Assembly: GCA_041672465.1 (NCBI GenBank)
Contig: JBAYZO010000002.1
Span: 12,787-76,786 of the forward strand
From: UBA1206 sp041672465
Lineage (GTDB): Bacteria; Bacillota; Clostridia; Oscillospirales; CAG-382
Reading direction: 5' to 3'
Length of the DNA stretch: 64,000 nucleotides
Shown: positions 9,101 through 17,427 of the stretch, one piece after another
Position numbering within the stretch: position 1 is the stretch's first letter
Layout of the letters: the number at the start of each line of letters is the position of its first letter
Notes under the pieces: generated by a model
The model's input: the letters and a program-made list of their open reading frames with translations, nothing else
Database searches by the model: none
What the model was told of the DNA's origin: nothing
Position numbers and translations under genes: made by a program

Positions 9101-9574
9101 GCGGGTAAGCTTATGGCCTACCTCACGGCCGAAGACTTAACCGGCGAGGCCGACGTCATTGTCTTCCCCGCGCTGCTTGAAAAATACTCGTCTGTTCTCG
9201 CGGAGGGCGGGATTGTGCTTATTACCGGCGAGGCGGCGCTTGAGGAACCCTTCGGCGGAGAGGGCGAGGACGTGCTGAAGATTGTCTTAAGGGCGGTTTA
9301 CCCCTCAAAGCCGGACGGGGAGATGCCCCCCCAAAACGCCGATCTTTACCTTAAGCTCACCCCCGACAACAAAGACTTTCTCGGTGCGGCGCTCGCGAGG
9401 ATAAAAGAAAACAAAGGGCGGGGAAAGCTTTATATTTATGACGAGACAAAAAAATCCCTTTCGGTTTCAAAGGATATTTTCTGTAACCCCGCGAAGCGTC
9501 TTGTGGACGAGCTTAAAGAAATTCTCGGCGGGGAAAACGTGGCAATAAAGACTAAGGACAAGGAGGATAAGTGA
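6113..9574 (+). CDS. dnaE: DNA polymerase III alpha subunit, apparent AUA start
   Basis: DnaE is a replicative DNA polymerase catalytic subunit. From 6113 the protein has 1153 residues. It opens with a PHP domain (FVHLHLHTEYSLLDG) and shows GPGRGSAVGSLAAY near 356, the catalytic PDIDIDF near 397-403, and an OB fold near 985-1050. The first ATG/GTG/TTG in frame is GTG 6173, which would remove the conserved FVHLHLHTEYSLLDG segment. An in-frame stop lies at 6077. Between them only ATA (6086, 6095, 6113) and CTG (6104) could start. ATA 6113 lies 9 bases after AAAGGGG (6097-6103) and gives a typical MNFVHLH opening, so I chose it. A sequence error changing ATG to ATA is an equally simple explanation. 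The gene continues closely into the next two, suggesting an operon. Confidence 0.95.
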   Translation: MNFVHLHLHTEYSLLDGECRVAELPGRVAALGQKAVACTDHGALYGAVDFYKHCEKQGIKPIIGCEVYVAPRRAEDKTFPADINPYHLVLLVQNEEGYRNLVKLVSDSFLEGFYRKPRTDMEKLAQRAGGLFALSGCMSGVLSKRIESGDTDGARETALKLKKAFGDRFFIEIQRNGAEGQNKVNHVLIKLARECDIPLVATNDVHYISKEDAETQELLMAISTGGTLGDKEFALPSNEFYLKSTEEMIELFKDIPDAAENTVKIADMCGFKFDFSSFRLPRFDPPNALPPAGYLRELCEEGLGRRLEAFGKSKDKEAYVKRLEYELSVIHQMGFDDYFLVVHDFVAYAKRQGIPVGPGRGSAVGSLAAYTLGITDVDPIKYDLLFERFLNPERASMPDIDIDFCDERRGEVIEYVAGRYGVDHMAQIITFGTLQCRGAVRDVGRALGMSYADVDIVAKTIPRTLGITLDTALSQSPELKNAYSSDPKVKRLLDFAKKLEGRPRNASTHATGVVITDKPITNYLPLSVNDNAVVTQFDMNAVAELGLLKIDFLGLRYLTIIRDAEKLVKLIDGDFDITTVSEDDIETYEMLSSGKTLGVFQLESEGMRSLLSKLAPKNFEDIITVISLYRPGPAQFIDEYLKNRASAGEISYSTPLLKKILDPTAGCMLYQEQVMEVFRTLAGYSYGRADLIRRAMARKKHEDILREKEGFIAGSVKNGVKKKAAEEIFDSMAAFASYAFNKSHAAAYAVVSYRTAYLKCHYPIEYMCALLNSVIGDSAKINEYIAECGELGIRVLGPDVNESGRAFAIYEEHIRFGLAAIKNVGSNFAGHVEAERENGGKYKSFEDFICRVFTAANTKTLESLVLAGGCDCFGVYRSRMFSTISKALNAVSGMREEMKFGQISLFESVEENYSPLKLVYPNISEYPEKEILSFEKALTGVYFSGHPLNHYKKFAKSTNSVTIKDLYYDLKNDIIPEKQVVNLNCQIKQLRKKATKAGKLMAYLTAEDLTGEADVIVFPALLEKYSSVLAEGGIVLITGEAALEEPFGGEGEDVLKIVLRAVYPSKPDGEMPPQNADLYLKLTPDNKDFLGAALARIKENKGRGKLYIYDETKKSLSVSKDIFCNPAKRLVDELKEILGGENVAIKTKDKEDK

Positions 9575-9575
9575 A

Positions 9576-10280
9576 ATGGCTATCTTACATAAGGCAAGAG
9601 GGTTTCTCGGGCGGTACGGACGCGCGGTGGCGTTTTTAAAAATTCTCGCGCCGCTGTTCGGAATATTGTTTTATGTGTTTTTGGTGATGTTCGCTCTGTT
9701 TGCCGTCGTCGGGCTGATTCTTGTGTTTGTAAGCACCGACGTCAGCAAAATGCTCCTCCCCCCGCATATGAAAGCCCTGCGCGACAGTTTTGGGGAGATT
9801 ACTTCCTATTCGCTGAAGCTTGGGAACGGGCTTAAGATAGTTTCCCCGGCAAGTGATATCACCCTGTCGCACATTAAGCTTGTGGTTTACGCAAAGCTTT
9901 GTTCCTATGGCGTGACGCTTGTTTTTTCGGCGATGGCGCTAAGGCTTACCTCAAAGCTGTTTACAAATGTCGTCAAGGGAAAAGTGCTGAGCGAGGAAAA
10001 CGCGAAGCATATAAACTATACCGGGGTTTTGGTCATGGTCGGCGGGGTGGTTTATTCGGTGGTCAATAATTTGTTTAACTACATTCAGGTAAAAAGATTC
10101 GCCGCCGATCTCAAAGTTAATTATTCATTTGATATAGAATGGTTCGGCATAATAATGGGAATGTTTATAATAGTTATAGGCACAATATACGGGTACGCGT
10201 GTTTTATTTCGTCCCAAAGCCATACCGCGATTACCCCGGGCGAGAGCAGTTTGGGAATTGAGGTCAAAAAGAACAAATGA
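9576..10280 (+). CDS. DUF2975-like four-helix membrane protein
   Basis: This 234-residue protein has four clear hydrophobic segments: about 23-53, 103-122, 148-168 and 186-208. The stretch after the second (LTSKLFTNVVKGKVLSEENA) resembles the signature of DUF2975 membrane proteins, where a helix and a GKVFSxEN turn precede the third helix; this is recognition by eye and not certain. Function is unknown. The ATG lies 2 bases after the dnaE stop behind AAGGAGG, and its end overlaps the start of the PBP gene as ATGA, so it is very probably co-transcribed and coupled with both. Confidence 0.75.
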   Translation: MAILHKARGFLGRYGRAVAFLKILAPLFGILFYVFLVMFALFAVVGLILVFVSTDVSKMLLPPHMKALRDSFGEITSYSLKLGNGLKIVSPASDITLSHIKLVVYAKLCSYGVTLVFSAMALRLTSKLFTNVVKGKVLSEENAKHINYTGVLVMVGGVVYSVVNNLFNYIQVKRFAADLKVNYSFDIEWFGIIMGMFIIVIGTIYGYACFISSQSHTAITPGESSLGIEVKKNK

Positions 10281-12985
10281 TAAACCTTAAAAAGTCAAAA
10301 AGCCCCGGCTCGGTTCAAAAAGAAGACGGCGCCAACCCCGGCGAGGGGGTAAAAAGACGGGTTAAAAAGGCGGGAGTGGTGTCGCGGCTTATCGCCAAGT
10401 CCGCGATTTGGTACCCCGTTAAAATAACCCTTCTCGTTTTATGGAAAGCCGTTACCTTTTGCCTTAATATTCTGTTTACGTTTTTGATCGTGGGGGTTAT
10501 AACCGGCGTTGTGGTGAGCTGCGCCTTTTTGCTTTATATCCACTCAAACATAGACGCGACCTATGACGGGCTTACAAACCTTAAGTTCGACTCATCGCTC
10601 AACACCACAATGTACTATACCGACGAGGCGGGGAACGAGATTTTGCTTGACGGCGACACGCTCCACGGCTCGGAAAACCGCCTGTGGGCGGACTATAAAG
10701 AAATACCCCAGCACTTAATAGACGCCATTATATCAATTGAAGACAAGCGGTTTATCCTTCATAACGGAGTGGATATAAAACGGACGCTCGGCGCGGTGCT
10801 TAATTATTTTATCCCCGGCGGGGGGATGTACGGCGGGAGCACCATAACCCAGCAGCTTATTAAAAACGTGTCTCAGGACAACGAGACCACTATCCAGCGC
10901 AAGGTTCAGGAAATTTTCAGGGCGCTTTACGTTGAGAAGCATTACTCAAAAGACGATATTTTAGAAATGTACCTAAACGTCATTTCGCTTTCTCAAAACA
11001 CAAACGGGGTAAAGGCGGCGGCAAGGACATATTTCGGCAAAGAGCTCAAAGACCTCACCCTTGTGGAGTGCGCCGCGATTGCCGCCATACCCAAATACCC
11101 CACTTATTACGACCCTATAAGAAACCCCGACAACAACCTCCAACGCCGCAACCTTATTCTTACAAACATGTATGAAAACGGATATATATCCAAAGCCGAA
11201 TACGATGCGTCCTATAACGTGCCGCTTTACCTTGACACCGGCACGGGGGAGGACACGGGCGGGGAGGTGGTTCACTCTTACTATATCGACGCCGTTATTG
11301 ACGACGTTACTTCTGCGCTTATGGAGCGGTATAACATTGACATAACCACGGCGAGCCGCAAGCTTTATTCGGGCGGGCTGCAAATCGTGGTGAATATGGA
11401 CCCTGACATTCAAGCCGTTATGGAGGAGGTTTTCTGCGACGATAACTGCTTCCCCGTCACAACCGGCGTAAAACCTCAGGCGGCGATGGTGGTTATGGAC
11501 CCCAAAAGCGGGGCTGTTTTAGGGATCGTGGGCGGCAGGGGGGAAAAAACCGTCAGCCGCGGGCTTAACCGCGCTACAATGTCAAGACGGCAGTGCGGCT
11601 CTTCAATAAAACCCCTCTCAGCCTACGCGTACGCGCTTGACAGGGGGTTAATCAGTTACGCCACGCCCATTCTTGACCTCCCCACCGAATATAACGAAGA
11701 CGACAAAAGCTATTGGCCGGGGAACTCCCCGGCGGGTTATGACGGCATTATTTCGCTTGTGCTGGCTATCGAAAAATCAAAAAACACCGCCGCGGTCAGA
11801 CTTGTAAACCAAATCGGGGTGTATAACAGTTATAACTTTTTGGTGAACGATTTGGGGTTCACCACGCTCATAGAGCGAAAAGATTACGGCGGCGTGATTA
11901 AGAGCGATATCGCCGTATCCCCGCTCGCGCTGGGCTCGTTTACCGAGGGCGTGACCACGCTGGAAGTCACCCAAGGCTACACCATGCTCGCCAACGGCGG
12001 GGCGGTGGTCAAGGCACGGACTTTTTCGCTTGTTAGGGATTCCAACGGGGAAATAATAATTGACAACCGCGTGAGCGAACAAAAACAGGCGGTGTCCGAG
12101 CAAACCGCCTATATTATGACAAAGCTGCTTCAAAGAGTTGTGTCCGCGGCCGACGGCACGGCTTACTATATGTTTAAAGGGTACAGCGATTCCCCGTCCT
12201 TTGCGCCGAAGATAGAAGTCGCGGGCAAAACGGGAACCACCAATGACGACAGGGACCGCTATTTTGTGGGTTACACCCCCGATTTCACCGCCTCGGTTTG
12301 GGTGGGGTACGACAACAACAAATCGCTTTCCAAAATGACCTATAACCCCGCCACCCGTCTTTGGATCGAAGTTTTCAACAGGGTATATTCGAACCTTGAC
12401 AAAAAAAGCCGGGTTTATAAAACCGCGTTTGACGAGCCCTACGGCATTATAAAAGCCCAGTACTGCGCCATAAGCGGCAAGCTCCCGACCGACGCCTGCA
12501 AGGTTGACCTTCAGCATGTTCTTGACAATAAATATCAAACAATTCTGACGGGGTATTTCACCTATGATTCAGTCCCCACCGGGTATTGCGAAAACCATAT
12601 AATGTTTATGTGGGACAAAAACAAAAGGGCGCTGTCGCTCGACGGCTGCGACTGCAACCCCGACTCGCTAATCGCTGTGTCACTTCGGCTTATCACCCCG
12701 CGGGAATTCAAGACAAACCTTGTGGTGGCCGATTCCCAGTACACCTGCGTGGAGCCGGAGCTTTTGGGAGCCGGCTATGTCTACCCAACCGACAGAACCC
12801 GCCCGTACTTCTTTAACATTTACAAGAGCGGCACCTACCCGGGCAAATCTTCTATTTATCAGTCGTTTGAGCCGGTCAACAGAGTGTGTATAGAAGACTA
12901 CCGCCCCGAGCTTTCCCGCGGGGAGGACGGCGGTGAGCATGACTTCCCCGAATTTGATGCCGGCGATATTTTAACCGGCCGCTGA
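10277..12985 (+). CDS. Class A penicillin-binding protein (PBP1A type)
   Basis: This bifunctional enzyme polymerises lipid II and crosslinks peptidoglycan at the outer face of the membrane. The 902-residue protein has a lysine-rich cytoplasmic head, a membrane segment at about 52-92, then a GT51 glycosyltransferase with EDKRFILHNGVD (155-166) and GGSTITQQL (about 186-194). The transpeptidase domain has SSIK (serine near 442), SKN (near 500) and KTGTT (651-655). The roughly 200-residue extension after the transpeptidase contains several cysteines, which is unusual for an exported domain, and has no recognised motif. The start overlaps the upstream stop as ATGA. No convincing terminator follows in the 28 bases before the convergent spoIIP gene. 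Confidence 0.95.
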   Translation: MINLKKSKSPGSVQKEDGANPGEGVKRRVKKAGVVSRLIAKSAIWYPVKITLLVLWKAVTFCLNILFTFLIVGVITGVVVSCAFLLYIHSNIDATYDGLTNLKFDSSLNTTMYYTDEAGNEILLDGDTLHGSENRLWADYKEIPQHLIDAIISIEDKRFILHNGVDIKRTLGAVLNYFIPGGGMYGGSTITQQLIKNVSQDNETTIQRKVQEIFRALYVEKHYSKDDILEMYLNVISLSQNTNGVKAAARTYFGKELKDLTLVECAAIAAIPKYPTYYDPIRNPDNNLQRRNLILTNMYENGYISKAEYDASYNVPLYLDTGTGEDTGGEVVHSYYIDAVIDDVTSALMERYNIDITTASRKLYSGGLQIVVNMDPDIQAVMEEVFCDDNCFPVTTGVKPQAAMVVMDPKSGAVLGIVGGRGEKTVSRGLNRATMSRRQCGSSIKPLSAYAYALDRGLISYATPILDLPTEYNEDDKSYWPGNSPAGYDGIISLVLAIEKSKNTAAVRLVNQIGVYNSYNFLVNDLGFTTLIERKDYGGVIKSDIAVSPLALGSFTEGVTTLEVTQGYTMLANGGAVVKARTFSLVRDSNGEIIIDNRVSEQKQAVSEQTAYIMTKLLQRVVSAADGTAYYMFKGYSDSPSFAPKIEVAGKTGTTNDDRDRYFVGYTPDFTASVWVGYDNNKSLSKMTYNPATRLWIEVFNRVYSNLDKKSRVYKTAFDEPYGIIKAQYCAISGKLPTDACKVDLQHVLDNKYQTILTGYFTYDSVPTGYCENHIMFMWDKNKRALSLDGCDCNPDSLIAVSLRLITPREFKTNLVVADSQYTCVEPELLGAGYVYPTDRTRPYFFNIYKSGTYPGKSSIYQSFEPVNRVCIEDYRPELSRGEDGGEHDFPEFDAGDILTGR

Positions 12986-13013
12986 AACAAAATATTTTCA
13001 ATCTAAAAAATTG

Positions 13014-14039
13014 TTATTTAAAAGCTTCCGCCATTGCCCTTGCCGTATATTTTGCCGCGGCAAGGGCTTCTTCAAGCGTGTTGCCGCAAGAGCCTATTTC
13101 AAGCAGCATGGCGCCCGGGCTGAATTCTTGGTTAAACGATGAGGAGCGGAGATAAATCGGCCGGGCGAGCGTAGGGTACATTTCATTCAATGAGGCCTGA
13201 AGTTTTACCGCCGAAGTAAAATTTTTAAGCCATTTGTAAACCCCGCCTCCGGAATCCGTGCCGACGACAATCATCACCTGCGCGGCGCGGTCGCCCTCGA
13301 TATATGAAATGAGTTTGACCTGCTTATCAGACACCACCACGCTGTCCCGGTGAATGTCAATGACATATCTTATTGAGGGGTATTCTTTAAGCGCGTCTCT
13401 CACCGCTTTCGCGCTTTTTGTGTAAGAGTCGCCGTAGCCGTCCTTGTCGTACATGTTCTTGTCGTGGATAACTTTTACGCCAAGCTTTTCAAGCTCTCTC
13501 GCGAACTCCTCCCCCACCGCCACCACGTTTTTACTTATATCCTCCGACCGAAACGGCGTGTTGTCGTCATAGATGCCGCTTGTCGCGTAGGATTCCGTGC
13601 CGTGAGTGTGGTAAATAAGCACCGTCGGCATATCCCCGAAAACGCTCCCCGCCGGCGGGTTGCCCTTTAGGCAGTCGTCGGTGTTCACCGTGTAGTTTGT
13701 CTGGTTGAGCACAAATATTTGCGGCTTCTGGCTCTTTGTGTACCGAGCGAGATTCACCGCCTCAATGACATAGCTCCCCTCGGGGCAATCTTCGCTCTCG
13801 GACGGGAAAAACAACCCGCCCGTCTTGTCGATGACCGTAATTTCCTCTGAAAACCCATGGGTTTTGTCGGCGGGGTCGGACGAGAGTTCCTTTGCGCTGC
13901 CATAGATAATCCCCGACACGCTTTTTGGCAGAAGACTTGCTATATACGCCGAAACAAACATAAGCGCCACGCAGGCGACAATAAAAGTGCAGACCGAGCT
14001 CGCCGCGTCAAACGCTTGTTTTTTTTTTATTTCCCACAC
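13014..14039 (-). CDS. spoIIP: Stage II sporulation protein P
   Basis: SpoIIP is an amidase and endopeptidase that acts with SpoIID and SpoIIM to thin septal peptidoglycan during engulfment of the forespore. The protein has one N-terminal membrane anchor (about 16-40), a linker and the amidase domain with LIYHTHGTESY, DIHRDSV and a late LLEIGSCGNT segment, all typical. The open frame reaches GTG 14048, but that codon abuts the GGGGG ribosome-binding site; GTG 14039 has 8-base spacing, so it is preferred (341 residues). It lies 32 bases after gpr on the same strand; gpr-spoIIP is a conserved pair in endospore formers. Confidence 0.95.
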   Translation of the reverse strand: MWEIKKKQAFDAASSVCTFIVACVALMFVSAYIASLLPKSVSGIIYGSAKELSSDPADKTHGFSEEITVIDKTGGLFFPSESEDCPEGSYVIEAVNLARYTKSQKPQIFVLNQTNYTVNTDDCLKGNPPAGSVFGDMPTVLIYHTHGTESYATSGIYDDNTPFRSEDISKNVVAVGEEFARELEKLGVKVIHDKNMYDKDGYGDSYTKSAKAVRDALKEYPSIRYVIDIHRDSVVVSDKQVKLISYIEGDRAAQVMIVVGTDSGGGVYKWLKNFTSAVKLQASLNEMYPTLARPIYLRSSSFNQEFSPGAMLLEIGSCGNTLEEALAAAKYTARAMAEAFK

Positions 14040-14071
14040 TTTAAACACCCCCGCTTAAGTCTATGACTTTG

Positions 14072-14986
14072 CTATGAGGTGTATTCCTGCATTTCGCTAA
14101 GGGTTAGATTTTTGTGGACGGTGAGGTTTATGGCGTCGGCGATAAGCCGGGAGAGTTTTTCGGAAATAATATCGCTTTCCTTTGGGGTTATAAACAGGGT
14201 TTTTCCCCGACCGGCAAGGAGCTTTTCGGAAATACCCTCGGGTATATCTTTTGTCCCCGTCTCCTCAAGCAGGTCGCCGGCGAGGGTGGCGGCGTCGACC
14301 ACGGTCGGCACTCCTATCGCGATAACGGTGACGCCGGAGGTTTTTTTGTTCAGTCCCGCGCGGGCGTTATAAACGCCGGAGCCCGGGTTTATCCCCGTGT
14401 CGGCGAGCTGAATGGTGGTGGCGAGCCGGGACAGCCTGCGGGAAGCCAGCGAATCCACGGCTATGATACAGTGCGCCCCGCAGTCTTTTGCCGCCGATAC
14501 CACAATGTCTGAGGACTCCATGCCCGTCTGCCCCAATACCCCCGGCGCGATAGCCGCGAGCGAGCCGAACCCCGCGTCTTTGAAAAGACCGGGATTTGAC
14601 TTTTTTATATGCCGCGTGACAAGGAGCTTTTTTATCACTTTGGGGCCGACGGCGTCGGACGTTATGCTCTCGTTCCCCAGCCCCGCTATTAGATACATTC
14701 CTCCGTCGGGCGGAACGGGAGGGAGAAGACGCCCAAGAAGGGAAGAAATGACGTCCGCGGCAGACTCAAATTTTTCCCTTTCGGTCTCCCATATCCTCCC
14801 CACGTCGGCGGTGATATACTTTCCCGCCGGCTTTTCGGCCTCTTTTTCCGCCTCCGGCGAAATTGTCACGGTTGTCACGGAAAACCCGTTTTGGACTTCC
14901 TCGTAAAGGTCTATCCCCTTGTTTCTCCCCTCGGTGGTTTTAATTTCGTTTATCTCCAGCGCGAGATCGGTTCTTCGGCTAAGCAT
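14072..14986 (-). CDS. gpr: Germination protease (GPR spore endopeptidase)
   Basis: GPR degrades small acid-soluble spore proteins at germination. It is made in the forespore as a zymogen. Matching family segments are RTDLALEINE at the N-terminus, GLGNESITSDAVGPKVI, APGVLGQTGMES, IAVDSLASRRLSRL and the NPGSGV and AIGVPTVVDAATL region. The open frame extends to TTG 15076, but ATG 14986 has a strong AAAGGAGA site 8 bases upstream and puts RTDLA at the usual N-terminal position, and a sporulation-type promoter element lies inside the longer frame. I therefore start it at 14986 (304 residues). Cotranscription with spoIIP is likely. Confidence 0.95.
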   Translation of the reverse strand: MLSRRTDLALEINEIKTTEGRNKGIDLYEEVQNGFSVTTVTISPEAEKEAEKPAGKYITADVGRIWETEREKFESAADVISSLLGRLLPPVPPDGGMYLIAGLGNESITSDAVGPKVIKKLLVTRHIKKSNPGLFKDAGFGSLAAIAPGVLGQTGMESSDIVVSAAKDCGAHCIIAVDSLASRRLSRLATTIQLADTGINPGSGVYNARAGLNKKTSGVTVIAIGVPTVVDAATLAGDLLEETGTKDIPEGISEKLLAGRGKTLFITPKESDIISEKLSRLIADAINLTVHKNLTLSEMQEYTS

Positions 14987-15040
14987 ATTTGCGTTCTCCT
15001 TTTGTATTGCTGTTTTTATAAGTTTTCCCAAAGTTTCCGC

Positions 15041-15072
15041 TATTATGTTTTTTGTTTTTATTTGGGTATTTA
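15041..15072 (-). promoter_or_regulatory. Possible forespore sigma-F/G-type promoter of gpr
   Basis: On the minus strand a CATAATA element (15041-15047) matches the -10 consensus of forespore sigma factors. A weak TAAATA (15067-15072) sits 19 bases upstream, slightly long for the -35. The position 55 bases before the chosen gpr start and the known forespore expression of gpr support it, but the -35 match is poor. Confidence 0.35.
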
Positions 15073-15128
15073 TCAAGCGCGGCAGGGCGAAAAATTATTA
15101 AATTCCATAGCTTAAAATGAAAATAAAG

Positions 15129-15156
15129 TTGTTTTTGCTTGTTTTTGGGTTAAAAT
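15129..15156 (+). promoter_or_regulatory. Putative sigma-A promoter of copA
   Basis: TTGTTT (15129-15134) and TAAAAT (15151-15156) are separated by 16 bases, 29 bases before the copA ATG. No copper-responsive operator (CopY or CsoR type) was recognised near it. Confidence 0.4.
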
Positions 15157-15184
15157 AAGTGTAAAATTATCTGGGTGATTTTAT

Positions 15185-17368
15185 ATGAAACAAAACTTTG
15201 ATATTAAAAATATGACCTGCGCCTCGTGTTCCGCTTCGGTGACACGCGCCGTGGTTCAAATAAAAGGCGTGCAAAGCGCCGAAGTCCGCCTTATCTCAAA
15301 CGATATGACGGTTGAGTATGACAGCGCGCTCGTCGATGAAAAAACCATAATGAAAGCGGTTTCCGCCGCGGGGTACGAGGCTTTTATTCAAGAGAGCGAC
15401 CGCTCAAAAAGGGAGCGCGCCCGGCGGGAGGCCATTGATAAAAACCTGAAAACGCTGAGAAAAAGATTTTTGCTCTCCGCTCTTCTCCTGCTGCCGCTGC
15501 TTTACGTCTCAATGTCCGATATGACCCATCTCCCCGTGTTTTGGTGGCTGGAGGTCGATCACCCCGGCCGCGCGGTGGTTCAGGCGGTTTTATCCCTTGC
15601 GATAAGCGTTATTAATTACAACTACTTTACAAACGGGTTTAAACTGCTGGTCAGACTTCATCCGAACATGGATTCCCTTGTGGCGCTGGGCTGTACTTCA
15701 TCGCTTGTCTATTCGGCTATCCTTGCCGCGCTGGGGAACTACCACATGCTGTATTTTGAGTCGGCGGGGACAATCCTAACCCTTGTCACGCTCGGAAAAC
15801 TGCTCGAGGCGCGCTCAAAACGCTCGACCAACACTTCGGTGACAAGTCTTCTCGACTTGTCGCCAAAGACGGTGACGGTGAGGCTGGGGGACGAATACGT
15901 TATAAAAAAAGCCGAGGATATACAAAAGGGCGATATCATCGCCGTAAAGTCGGGCGAATCGCTCGCGGCAGACGGGGTTGTGGTTTCGGGGAAGACAGAG
16001 CTTGATATGTCGTCAATAACGGGGGAGCACGAACCCGTGTTTAAGTCGGAGGGCGACGAGGTGCTGACCTCCTCAAAAAACATTTCGGGTTATTTTGAGT
16101 ACCGCGCCGAAAAAGTGGGCGAGGACACAATCCTTGCCGAAATAGTCCGGCTTGTAGAGCAGGCAGGCAACTCAAAGCCGCCCATAGCAAGGCTGGCGGA
16201 TAAAATCTCGCTGTATTTTGTCCCCATCGTCATCGCCGTATCGCTAATCACCGCTCTTTACTGGATTTTGGCGGGAAAAACATACTCCGCTTTTGTAAAC
16301 GCGGTGTCGGTGCTTGTGATATCCTGCCCCTGCGCGCTCGGGCTCGCCACGCCGATTTCGGTTATGGCGGGCACGGGAAAAGGCGCGGAAAAGGGCGTGC
16401 TTTTCAAATCCGCCGAGGCGATTGAAACGCTGGGCAAGTGTAGCGCGGCGGTGCTTGACAAGACCGGGACGATAACCGAGGGGCGCCCGGTGGTGAGCAA
16501 AATAACAGCGGATGCATCAAGTTCGGAAAATGAAATACTAACGGTAGCCGCCTCTCTTGAAAGCGTGTCCACCCACCCCCTTGCCGAAGCCATAATTGAA
16601 AAAGCCAAAGAGTACGGATTAAGTATTCCCGAAGGCAGCGACGTGGCCTATATTCCCGGCAAGGGCGCCGCGGGGTTTGTGAACGGCGAATACTGCGCGG
16701 CGGGCAACCTTGGCTTTTTGCTTGAAAACGGGGTCGCCGCCGCGGGGGACGCTTTGGTAACCCCCGGGAAAACCGCGGTTTATGTAGCGTCCGGCGACAG
16801 GTTTTTAGGCGTTATAGAAACTAACGACAGTCTTAGAAAAAGCTCGGCGGAGGCGATAGCGCGGCTAAAAGAGAAAATGCGGGTGATCATGGTCACCGGC
16901 GACAGCGAGAGCTCGGCGAGCGGGCTGGCGCGGGAATTGGGGATCGATTTCAAAGCCGGAGTGCTGCCGGGCGGCAAAGAGCAAATAGTGTCTTCTTTAA
17001 AGAGCGAGGGCAAAAAGGTGATGATGATAGGCGACGGCGTAAACGACGCGCCGGCACTGAGTGCCGCCGACGTGGGTATCGCCATAGGCGCGGGGACATA
17101 TGTCGCCATTGATTCCGCCGACGTGGTGCTGTCCTCAAACGACCTTGGCGGCGCGGTGACGGCGGTAAGGCTTTCGGGCGCGGTAATGAAGAATATAAAA
17201 GAAAACCTCTTCTGGGCGCTTATATATAACTGTATCGGCATTCCGCTTGCCGCGGGGGTATTTTCTTTCGCGGGGGTGAGCCTGACCCCTGTCTACGCCG
17301 CCGCCGCTATGTCTTTTTCATCTGTCTGTGTGTCGTTAAACGCATTGAGGTTAAAAAATTTTAAATAG
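15185..17368 (+). CDS. copA: Copper-type P1B ATPase
   Basis: The 727-residue protein has one N-terminal heavy-metal domain with MTCASC (residues 11-16), eight expected membrane segments and the P1B-1 signature SCPCALGLATP near 378-388. Catalytic motifs are intact: TGEH in the actuator (near 278), DKTGT near 424, STHPLAEA near 461 and GDGVNDAP near 616. By family it exports Cu+ from the cytoplasm using ATP; silver can also be a substrate. The contrast with the degenerate homologue at 1358 is clear. No chaperone (copZ) or regulator gene adjoins. A strong terminator follows 6 bases after the stop. Confidence 0.93.
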   Translation: MKQNFDIKNMTCASCSASVTRAVVQIKGVQSAEVRLISNDMTVEYDSALVDEKTIMKAVSAAGYEAFIQESDRSKRERARREAIDKNLKTLRKRFLLSALLLLPLLYVSMSDMTHLPVFWWLEVDHPGRAVVQAVLSLAISVINYNYFTNGFKLLVRLHPNMDSLVALGCTSSLVYSAILAALGNYHMLYFESAGTILTLVTLGKLLEARSKRSTNTSVTSLLDLSPKTVTVRLGDEYVIKKAEDIQKGDIIAVKSGESLAADGVVVSGKTELDMSSITGEHEPVFKSEGDEVLTSSKNISGYFEYRAEKVGEDTILAEIVRLVEQAGNSKPPIARLADKISLYFVPIVIAVSLITALYWILAGKTYSAFVNAVSVLVISCPCALGLATPISVMAGTGKGAEKGVLFKSAEAIETLGKCSAAVLDKTGTITEGRPVVSKITADASSSENEILTVAASLESVSTHPLAEAIIEKAKEYGLSIPEGSDVAYIPGKGAAGFVNGEYCAAGNLGFLLENGVAAAGDALVTPGKTAVYVASGDRFLGVIETNDSLRKSSAEAIARLKEKMRVIMVTGDSESSASGLARELGIDFKAGVLPGGKEQIVSSLKSEGKKVMMIGDGVNDAPALSAADVGIAIGAGTYVAIDSADVVLSSNDLGGAVTAVRLSGAVMKNIKENLFWALIYNCIGIPLAAGVFSFAGVSLTPVYAAAAMSFSSVCVSLNALRLKNFK

Positions 17369-17373
17369 CAAAC

Positions 17374-17403
17374 AAAAAAGCCGCCGAATTGGCGGCTTTT
17401 TTT
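17374..17403. terminator. Bidirectional intrinsic terminator
   Basis: GCCGCC (17380-17385), loop GAATT and GGCGGC (17391-17396) are flanked by an A-run before and a T-run after, so it can end both copA (+) and the hemolysin III gene (-), which converge here. Confidence 0.9.
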
Positions 17404-17427
17404 AAGCGTAAAGCGGAAAAATAAATA

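Noticed and set aside
6173..9574. dnaE starting at GTG 6173
   Set aside because: This start would remove the conserved PHP-domain opening FVHLHLHTEYSLLDG that is encoded in frame just upstream.
11777..12538. 253-codon open frame on the minus strand inside the PBP gene
   Set aside because: It lies wholly opposite a clear penicillin-binding protein, shows no family motif and reflects codon bias; similar long antisense frames exist at 40228-41121, 43623-44516 and on the plus strand at 57539-58348.
14072..15076. gpr starting at TTG 15076
   Set aside because: There is no ribosome-binding site there, while ATG 14986 has AAAGGAGA at ideal spacing and the expected family N-terminus.
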